Assembly: GCF_000524195.1 (NCBI RefSeq)
Contig: NW_020170476.1
Location: forward strand, 194,882 to 258,881
DNA: 64,000 nt
Origin: Echinococcus granulosus
Lineage: Eukaryota > Platyhelminthes > Cestoda > Cyclophyllidea > Taeniidae
Reading direction: 5' to 3'
Every line of letters starts with the position of its first letter. The stretch's first letter is position 1. A program made the position numbers and the translations under genes. Under the pieces are notes generated by a model, which did not search any database, had not been told where the DNA came from, and was given only the letters and a program-made list of their open reading frames with translations. Shown here piece after piece: positions 13,201 through 27,190 of this stretch.

Positions 13201-14733
13201 AGAGACCCATTTCCACCTTTTGCTTTGGGAGTCCTCCCTGATTCTTTTGACTTCGTCCAAGCATAGTGGGCGCAAATTTTTGCTGTACACACCACACCAC
13301 ATTGTGCTGACCACTTGATGCCTCCCTGTCCATTTTGATGTTGGCAAATTGAATTCGCCTTCAGGGCTGCCAACTTCGCCTCGACGGCGAGACTACTCGA
13401 ATGCCACAGTTAGGTTCCACACGCGCATACACGACATCCTACGTCCGGCTCCGAGTAATAGGTTGAAATTTTGGGGGACAAATTGAACGGGTAAACGAGA
13501 TTTATCCATTTCATTCTTGGATTATTGCTTTGCCTACTTGGTGGAGGCAATATGCGACCGCAATTATCCTTGATCTTCATTAAAAAAATTCATAGTGGAG
13601 TCCCAAGTACGTGTGGAGATCTGAATAGCAAAGCATCAATACCGACGATGATGATATGATAATTCAATAAGTAGCCATGCTGAAAAGGGTTATTTGTAGC
13701 ATAGCTATGATCCAGATAACGTTGGATTAACTAGGCGTTCAAATCAATCCGAGCCTCCATAGTTGGCGCCCATAAGCACAAATGTCACCATCGTGGTGCT
13801 GTACTCTGCAGTAGGCGATACTCGGGGCTCATTTGATGGACGAGTCCAGGCCTCGTTAACCAAGACGACCGGAAACAGTTGGAACAGCTTGTAGTTTCTC
13901 TCGTATGAACGCATAAAACTCGAGACAGCGGAAATCCACTCTCGGTGGGATGGTGTGACACTCAGTCACATCAGGTCACTTGACCGATGTAAATGTTTTA
14001 AGGAATGCAACCTGCCTTTCAACGAGGCTGCATAAGCAGTAAATCTTCCTTTGGTAACGGTGAACACTTAAAAATTTGAAAAGTCAAGTCAGACTGGGCG
14101 TCGAGGCAACCGATGGCGAGAAGGCTCTGCAGCACTGCATTAAAGGCTACCAGGTGTTGGTTAGAGGTTGAGATGAGTGCAGCAATAGTGGATCCTGTTA
14201 AAAAGATGCAGTCCTCATCCTTCAATTTGCCTTGAAATCTCCTCATAAAAACTGGAAGGCAGAGGCCTCGAAAATAATCCTGTGAATGAATTAAAGAAAG
14301 CATCTTTCGCAGGAGCGATTAATCTGTCTAAAGATGCTAAAGTCGCATTGACACAAAGACAATCCTCAGTCCTAGCAGTTTCTGAAGGCTCGAAAAGAGG
14401 AAAATAAAATCATCAGCGATGATATAATTTAATAAGTACCCGTAGTGAAAACGCGCGCGATTGACTATGGAAGATATGGAGGAGGTGGGAAGGGGGTAGG
14501 TTAGGGAGAGGGGTCGAATAAAAGCGAGAGAAGAAAGGAGGAGAGAAAATATGAGATCATCGTGCTAGTCAACGATTGCATAAATATTTCCACTCCTTAT
14601 TTCAAATGGAAGTCGGGGGAAGGAAATGAGGGGAGAAATAGAGAGTGAAAGAGACATGCAACGCAGATTGTCAGTCAGCCAGACGACGGTCAATCAGTCT
14701 TTCGGTTTGTAGATGGGTAGGGGAGAAGTAGGA
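10282..14733. other. Intergenic region between convergent NOTUM and epsin, no gene recognised
   Basis: Contains the 3' UTRs of NOTUM (+) and epsin (-). The small ORFs here, for example near 12.1-12.8 kb and 13.1-13.4 kb, overlap one another on both strands and match no family I know. A C-rich tract sits near 10571-10590. Two short, similar AT-rich segments occur at about 13649-13690 and 14413-14450, suggesting a diverged dispersed repeat. Confidence 0.5.
12947..12973. repeat. 9-bp inverted repeat around GAGTTG motif
   Basis: Arms TCGAGTTGT (12947-12955) and ACAACTCGA (12965-12973) flank a 9-nt loop. A further GAGTTG follows at about 12987. Function unknown. It lies in the gene-free interval between NOTUM and epsin. 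Confidence 0.6.
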
Positions 14734-17700
14734 TCAAAAGAAGGGATTGAGGCTGTGTTGCTGCTGCGGCTGTGATTGTTGTGGGGCACCGGTAGAGGTG
14801 GGAGCTACTTGACCGGGGAAGAATGTAGGTACGGAAGTCATAAAAGGAGCGCATTGGGCTGGGAAGGAGGTGAAAGCTAAGGCCGATCGGTCCCCTAGGG
14901 CGGCCAATGCGGTTCCGTTTGCGGCGGCACTCAGTTGATTTAACGACGGCTTCGGCGGTTGGTTTGCACTGAAGGGGTTCGTCGAATGTCCCGTCAGTGG
15001 ACGCGTACTCGTCGCGAAGGGATTTGTGGAGGCTGATAAGGAGCAAAAAGAAAAAAATACCGAGAAATAGTCGGCGAGGAATACTCAAATAAAAGGGTAA
15101 TCAGGAGGCACGCATATGGGGGGTGCAAACAAACCGAAAATCGTCGAACGTCCTGAAAGGGGCGTAAAGAAAAGAAAATCTGAAATTAATCTAGGCAAAA
15201 GAGGTAGAAAGAAAGCTGGAAAATAAACAAACCAGGATTTCGATCGACCAGTTTCTCCAGGTCCACGAGGCCCTTGTGGTCTCCCAAGAAGTCAGCAGGT
15301 GTACGTTTTCGCGTTGGTGTGACCGTCGTTGCGGGTGTTGACGGTGTCGCTGCATTGTCCGATGAGGTAGCGGACGCCGCAGTCGGAGCCGTAGTGGTGG
15401 CAGTGGTGGTGACAGCGTTAGCAGTAGGACCAATGCCGAAACCAGGGTTGCCACTGCTGCTGTCGCCGTTCTGAGCTAAAGTAGGGGCAGTGGAAGGAAG
15501 GGCTGCCTCGACAGGGTCCAGTGCAGCCCAGGGATTGTTGTTCGCAACTGGAACAGTGTGTGAATGCTGGGATTGCAGAGGATCTGTATAAAGGAACAAG
15601 CAGTAAGAACGCACTGATCACGTGGCTTAACATTAGTAATGGTGACAAGTTTTGCAATGAATGTGATTCATTTGCGCAGCCGGTTACAAAAATCCGTTTC
15701 AAGATGACGATAGCACCACTTTTAATATCGAATAAAAAGAAGTTAAATGAAATTCTTCAGAAAATGTAATAGGCAGTCATTTCAAGGTCACGAAGCCAAA
15801 AAAATTATAACAACCTCCTGACTACACAAGACTGCGTCAGCCTCCTAGACAAAAGGAAAAAAAGTAGAATAAACACTAGACTAAGGTTGAAAACCGGGCG
15901 TCTTTATAAAAGATAGCTACAGTTCATTTAGAAGGTTTTTACTTCAATTCAAGTAATACAAAACCATTTTCAGGCACCAGAAGATTACAAGGTGTCACGA
16001 CCAAGTGAACCAAATACTTGAAGGTCGGCGCGGTGACAATATTTGCTTCCTCGGTGGCTACTGGGAAAATGGGTTCAAAAAAGGATCAACATCCATAAAA
16101 TAAACAGCTTAGCTACTCATGAAAAAGAACCGGTTCAAACGATGTCAATTTGGTTATCTTATAGCATTGTATTAACCACTTCAGGATGCTGAGGTGTAAG
16201 GTTGGGTAAATGCAGCAGTGAATGGTGAGAGTACAAGCGAGGGCCTTTTGCCGCAGTTTGGGTATTGCGTATTCAATTGCAAAAGGAGTTTGCACACGGC
16301 ATTAACATAAAATCCACATTGCCTCCTCACAATTCGCAATTTTGGAAAAAATTACTTGGTCAATTTTGGTTTATTCCCATTCGATTGTCTTTACTGTGTG
16401 TGGCTAGCAAAGTTGCAGGGTGCAGAAGTGCAAGACTAGACTGGTAAGAACGCAATACTACTGACTGGCAAAAATGTCATTTTTAGGCGATGGTAGTCTC
16501 TCCTTCAGTCAAAATACTGCAAAAGGCAGACACACTTCAGACGAGGGTAGACCTGGTAAAATTTGTATTGCTACCTCATGGGACTAGAAGGTGTGTCTCA
16601 AAGAGGCGCTAAACTTGAAATAGGGCGACTGTTTACAAGGTGGACGCACCCTTGGGAGTCCAAGCGGAGTCAATGAGGCTGAGTTGATTTCCAACACCAC
16701 CACTGCTGTTGGTGTTATTTGACTGGCGGTAGGCGGAATTGTTGAAGGGCAAGGCAGCGGCGACAAGGGCATTGCTGTGGTCGCTATTACTGGGAACGGT
16801 GGTAGGGACAATGGTAGACCAAGGATCGGGCATGTTGGCCGGCGCAGCAGAGAGTGACGTATCGATCAGGCTGAAGAGACCGCCTCCATTGCCCGTCATT
16901 GAGGCGGAGCCACCACCCCCAGTCGAGTTAGCCGCCGAAATGAGCGAGGAGGCCGCTGCTGAACGGCTCTGCAGAAAGGCGAAGTGTAACAGAGGTGAAA
17001 CACGATCGAATATCGGTTCATGTGACTTCAGTGAATGTGACCTTATCCATGGGCCAAATTCACAGTCGTGCTCAGTTTCGGTCATGTGTGCTTCACTGCA
17101 CGAGTTCTTTCAACATGCCGAGGTAATGGGGGAGTGGATGCCTGCCCACGTAACCCATAAAACACGACAATAAGGCCTCCTCACACTGCTTTACCTCACA
17201 GCAAAATAGCTTGGGCACTTCAATTTCCTAGTTATAAGCCAGCACAAAAAAAACAAATACTGAAAGTAATGTAAGGCCTAGTGTCTGTAATGAACTAACA
17301 AAAGGGGAGCAAAAATTAATGCAAGAGAACGCATTACGAGGGCGAAACGGCATGGATGACAAAGTTAATGGGTAAATTGACAGGAAGGAAAAAAAGCAGT
17401 ATTTCCAGTGCTGTGATACTCTACTGTGTTCTGTAGCCATACCGATTATCCACAGCAGATAATCAAGGCATGTAAGTAATAGCATAATGTGTCACGGAAT
17501 TGTTGGATTAAGGTCACTTTCTGCCATTAATAAAAGTGACCTCGCTTCGCATTTCAGCATTCAATCATCACCATCATCATCATCATCATAAAAAATCAGT
17601 CCATTTGGCTACATGAACTTTTCATTCTTCCTCAATTCAGCAGCCACGATGGTGGCATAGAGCTGCGCCCACGTCATCCTGGCTAATGGACCCAGAAAAC

Positions 17701-20700
17701 GTGCAAGAGCCAGTGCGCAAATTGACTAAAGGAAAAAGAGCAAGGAATGCTTTTTTGCTACTACGAATGATGAATCAATGCCTCGCTCTAGCTTGAAGTT
17801 AGATTGAGTGCTTATGCACACAAAGGCTACACGCCTTAGCACCAAGGTGCATGAAAGAGTAGACCTTTTCTTGGTTCGTTTTTTTTGTTCTACCTTGCGC
17901 AAAAGTAGTCGCATGGCAGCAGTAAACAAGGCCACGCTTAGCAGCTTAGTGTCATATCACGTCACCTGGAACTGAAACTGCATTTCCTCCAGTCATATAT
18001 GCCCTTAGAACGTCGACAATTCAGCGATTATGCAGTTGATCTGGAGTCCCATTCATGTCACTACTACTAGTCTCCTAGCTCCGTGGTGCATTCATAACAA
18101 ACCTGCAGGCCATACGCCTTCGGTAATGATGCAGACAGTAGAGTCTTGCCTCCAATGATCGTTCATGCATATCACAACAACAATTTGTGCCAGCAACTAA
18201 AAACTTGGTAAGCTCTGAAAACAAGGGCCATTTTTATGTTGTGGGCTGAGTTATTTAGGGGACTAAGGTCATCATTCTGAAATTGATAAGCACAATCCCT
18301 CCTAGCACATTCGGACATCGTGTAACTCATACTGTGTCACAGAAGTACGCGAAATTCGCACACCAGAAGTAGATCATCCTAGTCACTCGTTTGTGCGGCA
18401 CCTGCATACCGTGGGACAAAAGCGAAGCGCGGTGAAAACAAAGTCGGGAATCACATCTAACAGCATAGTCTACTCCCTCTCGCAAAAAAATGCGAAGCAC
18501 TATTTGGTGGACGATGAAATGTGACCACTGCATAGAGGAGCGGTTGACCTGACCTCCGGCTTGCTAAATCACCAAGCGCCCATGCAAGCGTGGCAACAGC
18601 TTTGGTGTACGCGGGTCAATCGATTCCTAAGGGGTCTCGTCGGCATTAGAAATGCGCCAAGATGTTGTGGATAAACAAGTCCGTACGTACAAATGTGTAT
18701 GCGTGAGCGAGCGATAGGACCAACACGTGCGTCGATGTGAATGTGCAAGAGATTGTGGCTCACTCATCTTGGCCCGAGAGGCTGCGTGATAATGTGCGCA
18801 ATTCTCGACGCCACGGTGTCACACATGCACAATCATTTTTGCAGGCATTGACAAGAACTGCTCCGTGAATTGATAGACGTTTTCGCTCTCTCTCTCTCTC
18901 TCCCTCTCTTGAATGCCTTGCAACGGCTTTAGCGATAGCTTGGTACACTAATAATGATTGGAACGTTGACGATTCCACGCCATGAGCCTCATAATCTTTT
19001 CCATTGCGTAGTGAATTAACTATCATCCCACAAAAACGAGTGATTGTTGTAAAGAAGCTATTAATAAAAGTTCAAAGTCCTGCAATTGCTAGTCGTGGAA
19101 CCCTCCACATTACCAGCCACTGTAATGTTCTCACGTGTAGCTTACTCACTACATACTGGGTAAACGTTCAACATCTAACTTGGAGCGATTACTGAATGAC
19201 TGAATACGCCGAAAATGCTGGTTATGCGCGAGAGGTAATAAGAAAAGAGGAAGGGAGGGGAAACTGACCTGTTCCTCGCGCTTGCTCTGCTCCAGGACCA
19301 TTTGAAGCTTCAGGGCCTCCTTGGCCTCCTCCTCGTGACGTTTCTGCAGCTCGCGTTCGTGCTCCTCCTTGCTGATGGCGAGGGCCAGTTGAAGCTGCAG
19401 TTGCTCCTCCGTGTAAGACTGCGGTTGCGCAGAATCTAAGTCACTCGATATGCCACCTATTGGAGCAGGGAGGCAAGCGAAGGATATCATGAATGTAGAG
19501 TATTCTACTTATTCATCATAGAGGATAACCAAAACGTTGGGCTGGTAAATATAAAATGCATGAGAGCCTTGAACGGGAACTATCTGTGTGGGAAGACGGT
19601 GTTTAGTGGCTGCTTGAATTGTGTAATCACATGCACAATGCACACCGACCAAGTACTCTTGGTTTTGAAGTGCATTCTACGAGTTCGTCCCAAGCGGTCT
19701 GGATCAAGAGTGAAGCAAAGGTACCACTTTAATGCAGTTTTGTCAATAAATAGTAAAGAAGCCTAGAAGATGGGGGCCGATGAAAGAGGAAAAGACGTTT
19801 TCACAACAATGAGGGTTTTGTTTTGAAGACTTGGCAAATGAAAGGTGCAGAGCAAACTTTTAAGAGGCTGTTGCTGTTTGTTTTGCACGATGGAAACAAT
19901 TCAGCCCTTCACTCTATCGAAACCTGCCGCTAATGCCACCACAGCTAACACACTTTTCATCTTTCATCGTTCATTATGGAATGATGGCTACCCACCAGAA
20001 CAGAAAGGTTTTCACAGTAAAATAGTTAGTTTACGTTTTCTCATAAACAGATTCCTTGCCAAATAGCCATTTTTGCTTGTCCCTCCGATTGTCTATGCTA
20101 ATATGCCAGCTCCTTTTATGTGTCTCGTACTCGAAAACAACACGAGATTGATTTTGCGTAAGCAACTGCAAATGACATAGCTTTAAAATGGAGGCGTGAC
20201 ACCCACTTTTATAGGCAGAGAAGTATGCCTTAAAGGCAGAGGGTAGATGGCAGGCAGAACCGCGTGATTCGAAACGATGCGTATCACAATTTTTCTCATC
20301 ATGCCTTCATCAAGGCCAATGGTGAGGCATCGCCACAGTGACCAAGTGATAAAAAAACAGTCGAAATGAAATGCTGGAGGGGACGTAGCAGTCAGAAAAT
20401 AGGAAATGCAATGAGGCAAATGAGGAAATTTGTTACCCAGATTCACTTCCTTAATAGGCACTGCCAAGTGAAGTAAATAATCCAAAAAATAAAAATCAAG
20501 TCCAAAATTAAAGTCCCTAACTATTAGTCCGTATACTAGAATGCCTAGAATAGCGTGTCATAATTTTTGGTCAAAATCTGCGTCTTTTTCTATGGCAAAG
20601 CCAAAATCTTAAATTAATTTTTTTAATGGATTGAGATGCTTTGGAGAGAATAGAACAGTTACACAGACCTGACAGGCGCATAGTGGAAGTAAAAGCTACA

Positions 20701-23700
20701 ATGGTCTCGAGGTAAAGCCAATGTCACCTGTCACCGGGGTAACTAGAGATGTGGAATCGCCTCAGGCGAGGTCAGCCCACAAACACACATGAAGCATTGC
20801 TTTAGCGGGCTGCATAAATTTCACATGAGTACACGAATGCTAGTGCACATACACACACGTTTTGGATAAACATTATACTGTCAGCCGGGCGGACCTAAAG
20901 GTCTTCTGACGATCAATGATCACAAACGTGATAAACTTTTGTGTGGAACAAAGTAGCGCGACTCGGATCTTAAGATCAGCAAGAATAAGATACGGGGCAG
21001 GGATTCAGTGGATAGACACCTTGATGTCCACCCGGGAGAACCAAAGGATCGCCTTACCCGGTCGTTCCATCGACTGATACAAGTGCTTTAACTTCTCTAA
21101 CAAGGCACTACAGCTGAAAAATACACCCACTATCCGTATTTTGTGAGATATGATGTCCACAACAAAGGGATACAGCTGTTTTCTAATGGAAATGCTACCA
21201 TCGTGTGAAAAATTTTAGATCTCTGAGGTGAAATTCATCGGCTTTAAGTCTGCGCCACTTTGAGACTACAGTAAGACGGTTGATACAATTCCAAGCATTA
21301 ATTTAATGCAGCACACATTAATTAGGGATGGGAGACGAAGCAGCGTTGCGCGACGGCGAAAACAACCATAACCGTGGGAGCACATACCGCCATTCATAAC
21401 GTTTGAGATGAGTGGGTAAATAGAAGGTCTCACAACAACAAAGACGAAGCAGACTAGAAAATAGGTGAATTTGGTATCCCAGTAAAGTGAATAAAATTAA
21501 AGAGCGACTTATGACAAAAAAAATGCACCTCAAAGAGACAAACTTAAAGTGCTCCTTTTTTGGATCCCCGCAGGGTTATGCGCATTACCACCACGGTGCA
21601 GATCTGAAGGGTTATCTTACTTCGTGTCTAATGCAAGTGTCTAAACCTCACCAATGCTGTATCCCCACTGCGTGACCTTTTGTAAAGACATCACAGCTGA
21701 CGGAGGAATTCAAGTTAGCATACATCATTTTTGCAATTAGATATCTCCAACGGAAGGTGGAGCTACAGCCCCCAATGAAAGTAATACTAGTTCTTCATAA
21801 TGATAAAAAAGCAGACACGATGAATTTGTAAAATATTAGACTCAAAAAAAACTGGGTCACCCGACACATCTCTACTTCATTAATACTCCATTGGATTGGC
21901 ACCAAGAAGTAACAATAAACACTTCCACACGATGGCGAAAACAGGTGTAACCTTAAAAGTACATGCCGCATAAAATGACTGGGATGGAAAGACAAAAATA
22001 ATGCTTTACATAACAAATAAGGGTACACAGACTGGTAGCATGAAGACAAAGACCTTCGTAGGTAGTACCGGATACAGAAACTAAGCAGAAAGAAGCCAAG
22101 AATAGCGTATGTCACATACTCAGGGAGAGGATCTTACGAAAAAGATACGGGAAAGTCGGGCTACCTGGTCGTGATAGTTAACATAAAGTACAGAGATTTC
22201 CCACTTCCCAAACCTGAAAATCAAAATCACATACGAAGGGTTAACTTTGGAGGGGTACAGTTGACATGTGAGTCGTAACAAAAAGGTGAGAAATTTGTGC
22301 TTATTGGGAGAAATTATAGCGCACTTGTTATATGCTACAAAAACTGCCAGATTTTACATAGAAAAAAAAAACGACTCTATAAAGACTCGAACCCCCGAGT
22401 TGTTCATAAACGTGCGTACGTTAGGAAGGATGACACTCAAGAAAGGTAAGTGGAAATTTAGGGAAAAAGTTGTCCATGATTCAATGTTATTTCATCGAAA
22501 AGGGAGGATAATGAGTCGGAGTACTTTTAGCAAGACATAACTGCTACAAGTGGATTTTGCAAACACATCTAGGCCCATTTCCCACGACACGAAGTGCTTA
22601 CAATACGTACAGCAAGAGCAGCGCTTGGGCGTAACAGATAATTCCGCGTTGACAGCTCTTGCACACTCAGTGTTTGATATGAAAAAAGTAGAAATCAGTA
22701 GCCACAAGGCCCCAATGTCATGACATAACCCGTGTCAAAGCATGCGAGTACATGCAGATAACGACCGCAAAAATCGAACGGGCGTCATTTCCAGAGCACT
22801 TTAAGGTTGGTGATACGGCTTAAACAAAAAAAGAAGTTAATACGAAATACTGGTTTTCTGTGCAGTACTGAACCATCCAATAATTTTACGTGGAAAATCT
22901 CTTGACGTGTGAAATGGAAAAGTGTAAGTGTGATGGTAAAGGAGTGGATACACAACGTGAATCCGAAGAGACAAATGCATTTCGTATACAAAATATACTA
23001 GTCCTTAAATAGACGTCGCATTCTTGAGTTGTCAAGATTTAAACGATTATGGTTCACCTAAAGATGAAGTGAAGTGAATAGACTTTAGGTCATAGCGAAT
23101 TCATTCACTATAAATAAGGAAGCTATTACTGAAATCTGACAGTTAGTATTTACACGAGATTAAACAGAAATTAGGCAGCAGAAACACTCAAAGGTGGCCG
23201 ATGCTTGTGAATCATCCCACTAAAAGCGATCCCCGTCAGGAAATTTGAAGCAAAAGAACTATTCTAATCATGTAATGTTAACTCTGTGATTCGGTGTCCA
23301 AGCTGGTGGCGTGAAACTCTCCCCCACGTCATTTATACCACAAATCACCTAGCCAACCGTATGTCTGTATTCAGATTAATTCTAGACCTTTGCGTTGTTT
23401 AACGACTCCAAAGGCAACCCAGACATCACAGATGGCCACTGCAACCCAAGAGGCGACACCCACACATGAAGCACAGAGCATACGCAAACCTAACAGACGA
23501 CAGTGCGTTCGAAATGTCGCGTCTTGTGAATCGCCGACCCTGAAGACTAAATTCCAAGAGGCGACTTTCAAGCATGAAGCAAGTATAAGAAACTGTCACA
23601 GCAAAAATGACACTGTTATTCCGTGGATGACATTCACTACGCTTGATGAAGTTCAAATTGAACAGAACTTAAGCCGTAACAATGATCCAAATACTTTATT

Positions 23701-26700
23701 TTGTAAATCGTTTCCCGGAAATAGCCCATCTTTAAAAATAAAGGGATTAATGATCTTCAAAAGATTGCACTCAGAGAGACTGTGAAAGGAACAAAACGCA
23801 AGCTACGGCAAAGCTATCAAAATCTCGGCGATTATTGTGTTTCGAAAAAAGGGCACAAAAACACGAAGGACAGGGGACAAAATGACCAGGACTTAAAGTA
23901 CAGCAATTCTTAAAACCATTTCAACACCTCTTTCTACCATCAGTGAAGAAGTGGCCACTGTAATCTGAGAATACGGAGGTATGAAACTAGACAGATGAGA
24001 GGAAGAACAAAGTATCGTCTCTTTTTAATCAATGAATTGAACGGACTCACGATAAATGAAGCGGCTGCGGTAATTTGAGAATGCCAAGTCACAAGTCTGA
24101 AAAAGTTCACGCTGAAAGTCACCGAGAAATCGAGAAAAAGCCTGTCAAAACCACACAAAGTTCGGAGTGAAATGGTTGCTACAATTTAAGAGTGTGAGAA
24201 CGTAAAACAAGCCGAATAGTAACGCTCCAAAGGTCGCATAACTTGAGAATCGCTGCCTCAAACGCGTTTCGGCAAAGCAGCTACGGGAGTCTAAGAATAC
24301 GTGATCACAAATGCGCATATTAGACGAGATAGCCTACCGATAGCAGCGGAGAGTGAGGAGGGCTGGGAAGAGGGACGGCGATCATCACCGAAGGTGGAAC
24401 CAGCTCGGGTGAAGGGGAGCGAAGGAGAGTAGACAGAGGCAGCGGCGGCGGAGGTCCCGAGGGCTCCACCATGCATGAGACGCTCGCGAGCAAGCAACGC
24501 TTTTCCACGCTCTTCCTGGAGTCGTTCTTCGTCGCGCAGCAGCGAATTCAGACAACGCGCCTTTTCACGCACACTGTTTCCCACGTCCTTGCCGTCCTCC
24601 ACATAGTAGAAGTCCTGCAGGTCCACAAACCAACCAACTGCGTCAGCTTCCCTCTACCTCACTCGCCCTCTAACCTCCACATGCATATAGATCACCATTG
24701 GGTCTCCCATACGGAGGGAATCACAGATGATTGGTCCCTATTCTCCGTCAGAGACCCATACAATTAAAGAAGTTATTCAACGATATTTGAAATTTTCTAC
24801 ATTACCTGACCTCTCACATGTATTACTGTCAAGCCTCTTGAAGAGGGAAAGCGTCAATAGGCTTGGATCGTTTACTCCTAACATGGGACCTCTGCTTCAT
24901 GTGTGATTTTGTTTTCAGCAGAGCTAAAAGGGTTTATTCTAAAGCGAATGACATATGATTCGGTGCAACATTATAAATACGCTATCGTGTGGTGAATAAA
25001 GAATAAATGTATCGAGATTCACCTCTTGTTAACCTTTGGCTACATCACAGAACAGATTACTTTAGCAGTTGAGCACCTAAGTGCATTAGCTTTTCCTGCC
25101 TCATTCTTTTTCTCATGCACGCAGACGTTATGATTACGCTCCTTGTAGAGGAAGAAGCAGTTAAAAACTGGCCTATTCCAATTCAAAAAACCACGCAGGC
25201 CAATTATCCAACTGGGTCGGTGTCTTGCACACATTCAAATAGGAATGCGCAGATATGTACTCCGTTTTACCCATGGAAAATCGGTGGGTAATCAAATGAT
25301 AATTAGCGAATCTCAATGCAAAAATAGGTGCCCCTAGTGTATTAAGATGAATGTTGATTCTAAATCAATTGATGTAAGACCCAGTTTGAACAGATAAAGG
25401 GATGGTTTCACTTTAGACTACCTTGAAGCAGAGAACTTGTCGACCAAGCCCACATCCTACTGACAGCAGTTTTGTAACGAAAAAATAATCTGGAACAAGA
25501 GGGGAAAAACACATCACTGTCGACAAAAATGCATAGAGATTACTGGTATTTTGGAAAAACGATTCCAGGGTCAAAACCTCAAATAAAGTTTATATGTCAC
25601 TTGGGCAAAAGGTTTTTTTAGTTAAGAAATTGTGAAATAAATGAAATAGCCCGGAAAAAGTTACAAAATCTGATAAGTCGTCAATGATTTGAAGATTAAG
25701 GAAGATGTCAGCAACAGAATGTTTGCAGACATGGGCGTAACAAAAAGTTTTCCGCCACTGTGGAGAAACCGAAAAAGTCAAACTAACTGTCCGGTCACCT
25801 CCACGTGCCTCTTTTCAAGGAGTGGCGTAAAGCTAATCCGCAAACTTGGCTGTGCCCTTGGCAGATTTAAAAGAACAATAGCCTTAGAAGAAAGACTAAA
25901 AGCATTTGCATGAGGTACTACAATGAGGAGGATCGCTGGTACCTCGGACAACGTTGAGGAGGGGACTACTTTCAGTAATTGAACGCGTGCTTTAACAGAA
26001 GGTCTGGACATGAAATTGCTGATATCCGCCGAAGAAAAAACCGAATGTTATGCAAGTGAATGTTGAATCGGTAAGGGCTTTCAATAAGAAAGGAAGAACA
26101 TTCCCTTAAAAAAGTTCGAAATGCATAACTCAAGCATAGTTTAGACATTAACAATTTTAAAGAAGTTTTTAAAATCCTCAAAATAAATACCCATGTGACC
26201 AACGAAACACCGTGACATCTAGCAAAAACTGGGATAATTAAAAATTATGAGACATAATGCACAAGTTTTAAAAATTGTGTTTCAAATACTACCCTCGGTG
26301 TTTAGCAAAATGGGATCGGGTAGAAGCACGATTTGAAGGGGCTTTGTTTACAAAAAATATCCATGTCAATTTATGCGTTACTCGCAGTTCTCACCCAAGC
26401 TTTGGACAGAGCCCTATAGTGAAAAGTTTAGGTGTTTATAAAATTCATTATTAGTAAAATACTACTGGCATGATAGATATTATTTACACGAATTTGGAAC
26501 AAGAAACAAGCAATGGAGACGATAAACCCAACAAATACAGACTAGTAGAGGTATGGAAAGGAGAGCTAGGCAAATAACTGTTCAAGATATTTCACACATA
26601 ACTCTAATAGGTGAGAGCTATTTTTGAGGAGCCCACAAGTCCTAGTGAATAGTGAGACCATTACTATGTATTAGAGTTTACAACCGACGAGATTTGTGAA

Positions 26701-27190
26701 ACAAAAGCTGTAATTCTGCGACCTTAAAGTCAAAGCAACAGGTGTCTTCTACTTTAGTTGTATGAGCCCAAAAAGGTAAAAGCCAGATTGGAATATAACA
26801 CGAATGACAGAGTACTCCGCGCTTTGAACATACAAAATAGCCAAAATCAAATCTCCTACAATATCCAAGGCTTACCATGAGAGTTTCGATGGCGTGTATG
26901 TTCTCCCTACATTGAACTGCAACTTTATCACTGCCCGTTTTTATAATATACTCCAAGAGAATGAGAGCTTTATAAACGTGCCTCCAATTTTTGCTCTTGT
27001 CATTTAACCTCCTCCAAATCATCTGCATAATTTCAGTGAATGCGATAACGTTGTACGTTCTATCCGCAATCTCAGACATTAGTGTGCTACTTGGACCCCA
27101 TGGATCATTTGAAGTAGCCTCACGTACTTTCCGTTCCGCTTCCGTATAATTGCGAACAACATTTTTTATGTGGCGCTGAAGAGGCATCAT
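14734..27190 (-). CDS. EPN: Epsin, ENTH-domain endocytic clathrin adaptor
   Basis: Binds PI(4,5)P2, ubiquitinated cargo, clathrin/AP-2 and EH-domain proteins at forming coated pits. Six exons in transcript order: 27190-26876, 24614-24338, 19456-19269, 16968-16650, 15583-15233, 15032-14734, all phase-compatible, 582 aa. Residues 1 to about 140 are the ENTH domain (REATSNDPWGPSS, NWRHVYKALILLEY, IKTGSDKV, DGKDVGNSVREKA). Two ubiquitin-interacting motifs follow in exon 3 (LALAISKEE and LQMVLEQSKREE). The disordered tail has one DPW (AP-2 type), an NPW, two L(F/S)SLID segments that resemble but do not exactly match a clathrin box, and three NPF motifs, the last being the C-terminus (LNPFF-stop). 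NPF motifs bind EH domains such as Eps15 and intersectin. Few DPW motifs remain compared with vertebrate epsins. The donor after 16650 is GTGCGT; the alternative TT|GTAAAC breaks the frame. Confidence 0.96.
17565..17589 (+). repeat. ATC trinucleotide microsatellite
   Basis: Short (ATC)n tract, interrupted once near its start, inside epsin intron 3 (16969-19268). Confidence 0.85.
18884..18910 (+). repeat. CT dinucleotide microsatellite
   Basis: (CT)n tract with one interruption inside epsin intron 3. On the epsin sense strand this reads as (GA)n. Confidence 0.85.
23430..24310. repeat. Diverged tandem-like repeat in epsin intron 2
   Basis: Variants of a motif near GGC(C/T)(A/G)C-x-GTAATTTGAGAAT recur at about 23950, 24061, 24171, 24231 and 24278. 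The first three are about 110 nt apart, and weaker relatives occur at about 23430, 23512 and 23558. It looks like a decayed minisatellite. The boundaries are approximate because I aligned it by eye. Confidence 0.4.

Noticed and set aside
13800..13870. Possible hammerhead ribozyme (GATGGACGAGTCC region)
   Set aside because: The invariant CUGANGA and GAAA core elements are not both present in order with three stems.
16633..16649. Donor TT|GTAAAC at the end of epsin exon 4
   Set aside because: Using it shifts exon 5 out of the frame that contains NNNPWAALDP and leads into the NPF repeats. G|GTGCGT keeps the frame.
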